Source of the DNA: Reichenbachiella agariperforans
GTDB taxonomy: Bacteria > Bacteroidota > Bacteroidia > Cytophagales > Cyclobacteriaceae
Assembly (NCBI RefSeq): GCF_900142205.1
Contig: NZ_FRAA01000010.1
Coordinates: 62,001 to 126,000 of the forward strand
Direction: 5' to 3'
DNA: 64,000 nt
Shown piece by piece: positions 63,114 through 64,000 of the stretch. The notes under the pieces were generated by a model. The model ran no database searches. It saw only the letters and a list, made by a program, of their open reading frames with translations, and had not been told where the DNA came from. Positions within the stretch are counted from its first letter, which is position 1. Each line of letters opens with the position of its first letter. The position numbers were made by a program, and so were the translations under genes.

Positions 63114-63755
63114 TTGAAGATTTCAAACAACACCCCATACATTATCGGCATCTGCGGCGGCAGTGCATCTGGCAAGACCAAGTTCCTCTGCGACCTTAGA
63201 AACTCATTTAGCGATGAGCAAATAAGTGTCCTGTCATTAGACAACTATTACCGTCCCTATGAAGAACAGTTCATCGACGAGAATGGCGTGGAAAATTTTG
63301 ATATCCCTAGCTCGATTGACTTGATCGCGTTTGCCAAAGATTTGGAAAAGCTCAGAAACGGCGAAACCATCTCCAAACCAGAGTACACTTTCAACAATCC
63401 TAACATCATCCCAAAAGAGATCATCACCAAACCTGCGCCGATCATCTTGGTAGAGGGGATTTTCATTTTCCATCAAAAAGAAATCACTGATCAGCTAGAC
63501 CTACGCATCTTCGTAGAAGCCAAGGCACATTTGATGATCAAGCGCCGGATCAAACGAGATGCTATCGAACGCAACTACGACATGGATGATGTGCTCTACC
63601 GATTCGAATATCACGTGATGCCTGCCTACGAAAAGTATATCCTGCCCCATCGGGACACCTCGGACATCGTCATCCCTAACAACGGCACCACCTTCGAAAA
63701 AGGACTAGCAGTCGTCAAAGCCCATTGTAAAAACACGCTCCCCTCTATCAACTAA
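63114..63755 (+). CDS. udk: Uridine kinase
   Basis: 213 residues from TTG 63114 (MKISNNTPYIIGICGGSASGK). It phosphorylates uridine/cytidine in the pyrimidine salvage route. P-loop IGICGGSASGKTKF, DNYYRPYEEQF, NFDIPSSIDLI, ILVEGIFIFHQKEI, and the RIKRDAIERNYDMD lid are all present. It is slightly different from E. coli Udk but is of family length. TAATTTTG at 63078-63085 is a candidate -7 element. A 41-bp repeat array starts 78 bp downstream. Confidence 0.92.
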   Translation: MKISNNTPYIIGICGGSASGKTKFLCDLRNSFSDEQISVLSLDNYYRPYEEQFIDENGVENFDIPSSIDLIAFAKDLEKLRNGETISKPEYTFNNPNIIPKEIITKPAPIILVEGIFIFHQKEITDQLDLRIFVEAKAHLMIKRRIKRDAIERNYDMDDVLYRFEYHVMPAYEKYILPHRDTSDIVIPNNGTTFEKGLAVVKAHCKNTLPSIN

Positions 63756-63832
63756 ACCTCGGCCAGAAGAAAATGAGGACAGCCGACAAGAAAAGGACAG
63801 CCTCTCGCCAAAAAACGTATGATAAAACTGAT

Positions 63833-63996
63833 GCGACGAGCCGCTGCAACTTGCAGGAAGCTTTCGCACCCATGCGATGAGCCGCTGCAACCTGCAGGAA
63901 GCCGTCGCACCCATGCGATGAGTCACTGCAACCTGCGGGAAGCCATCGCGCCCATGCGATGAGTCCCAGCAATCTGCGGGAAGCTTTCGCACCGAT
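63833..63996. repeat. 41-bp tandem repeat, four units at the window end
   Basis: Units start at 63833, 63874, 63915 and 63956; each begins GCGA(T/C)GAG and ends (C/G)AT. The shared core reads (C/A)TGCAA(C/T)(C/T)TGC(A/G)GGAAGC. The 5' GCGA and internal TCGC and the TGCA..TGCAGG segment can form small stems. Units differ by a few bases and have no spacers. 41 is not a multiple of three, so this is not a coding repeat. The array may continue beyond the window. Confidence 0.85.
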
Positions 63997-64000
63997 ACGG

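Noticed and set aside
1-64000. rRNA, tRNA, transposase, integrase or prophage genes
   Set aside because: I looked for conserved RNA stretches and DDE or tyrosine recombinase signatures and saw none; small RNA genes of unknown type cannot be excluded by eye.

Overview
The window comes from a Bacteroidota chromosome, most likely order Cytophagales (Reichenbachiella/Flammeovirga-like lineages). Supporting signs are DUF4290 next to murA, DUF177-rpmF-fabH-efp-accB-accC, DUF4251 and DUF2911 proteins, a YwqK/MORN-like secreted protein, type 2 PyrF, NqrF, a VF530 protein, and TAnnTTTG-type -7 promoter elements with few Shine-Dalgarno sites. Genes are dense, on both strands, in short operons. I see no rRNA, tRNA, CRISPR array, transposase or integrase. 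Taxonomy is inferred from gene content only.

Layout. 1-4.5 kb: a partial FAD dehydrogenase, a MORN-repeat/barrel protein and tryptophan 2,3-dioxygenase on the minus strand, divergent from a glutaryl-CoA dehydrogenase. 4.6-7.0 kb: a small AT-rich accessory patch with a SIR2-like protein, a YciI protein whose 3' end is duplicated beyond a ParE-type toxin-antitoxin pair, and a 21-bp repeat array. 7.1-13.2 kb: DUF2911, DUF4290-murA (MurA has Asp in place of the catalytic Cys), a phytase-like propeller, a methyltransferase, DinB and a Crp/Fnr regulator. 13.3-18.0 kb: an AGCS Na+/amino-acid symporter with a large insertion, DUF4251, and a Crp/Fnr regulator followed by a SulP transporter with a palindrome between them. 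18-22.6 kb: the DUF177-rpmF-fabH-efp-accB-accC block for translation and fatty-acid initiation. 22.6-25 kb: three overlapping outer-membrane barrel genes. 25-46.7 kb: housekeeping and miscellaneous genes (aldo/keto reductase, MBL hydrolase, radical SAM, RmuC, CPBP protease, 7TMR-DISM hybrid kinase, SLC12-like permease, large anchored propeller protein, THUMP methyltransferase, M20 dipeptidase, PyrF, a second toxin-antitoxin-like pair joined to a radical SAM gene). 47-51.3 kb: an isolated nqrF, a divergent arginase-family protein and a chemotaxis receptor.

The standout is at 52.0-60.0 kb: one 2387-residue type I synthase with the order KS-AT-DH-ER-KR-ACP-TE, followed by an EntD/Sfp-type phosphopantetheinyl transferase. 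This is a complete, fully reducing, self-releasing module in the same order as animal fatty acid synthase. It has no loading module, methyltransferase, tailoring gene or transporter beside it. A perfect 19-bp inverted repeat lies upstream, and three consecutive stem-loops separate it from the transferase gene. The product is unknown; a reduced lipid or fatty acid made iteratively from malonyl-CoA is the simplest inference.

60.1-64 kb: a PspC protein with a small membrane partner, an ABC-F ATPase, a coiled-coil protein, uridine kinase, and a 41-bp tandem repeat running to the window end.
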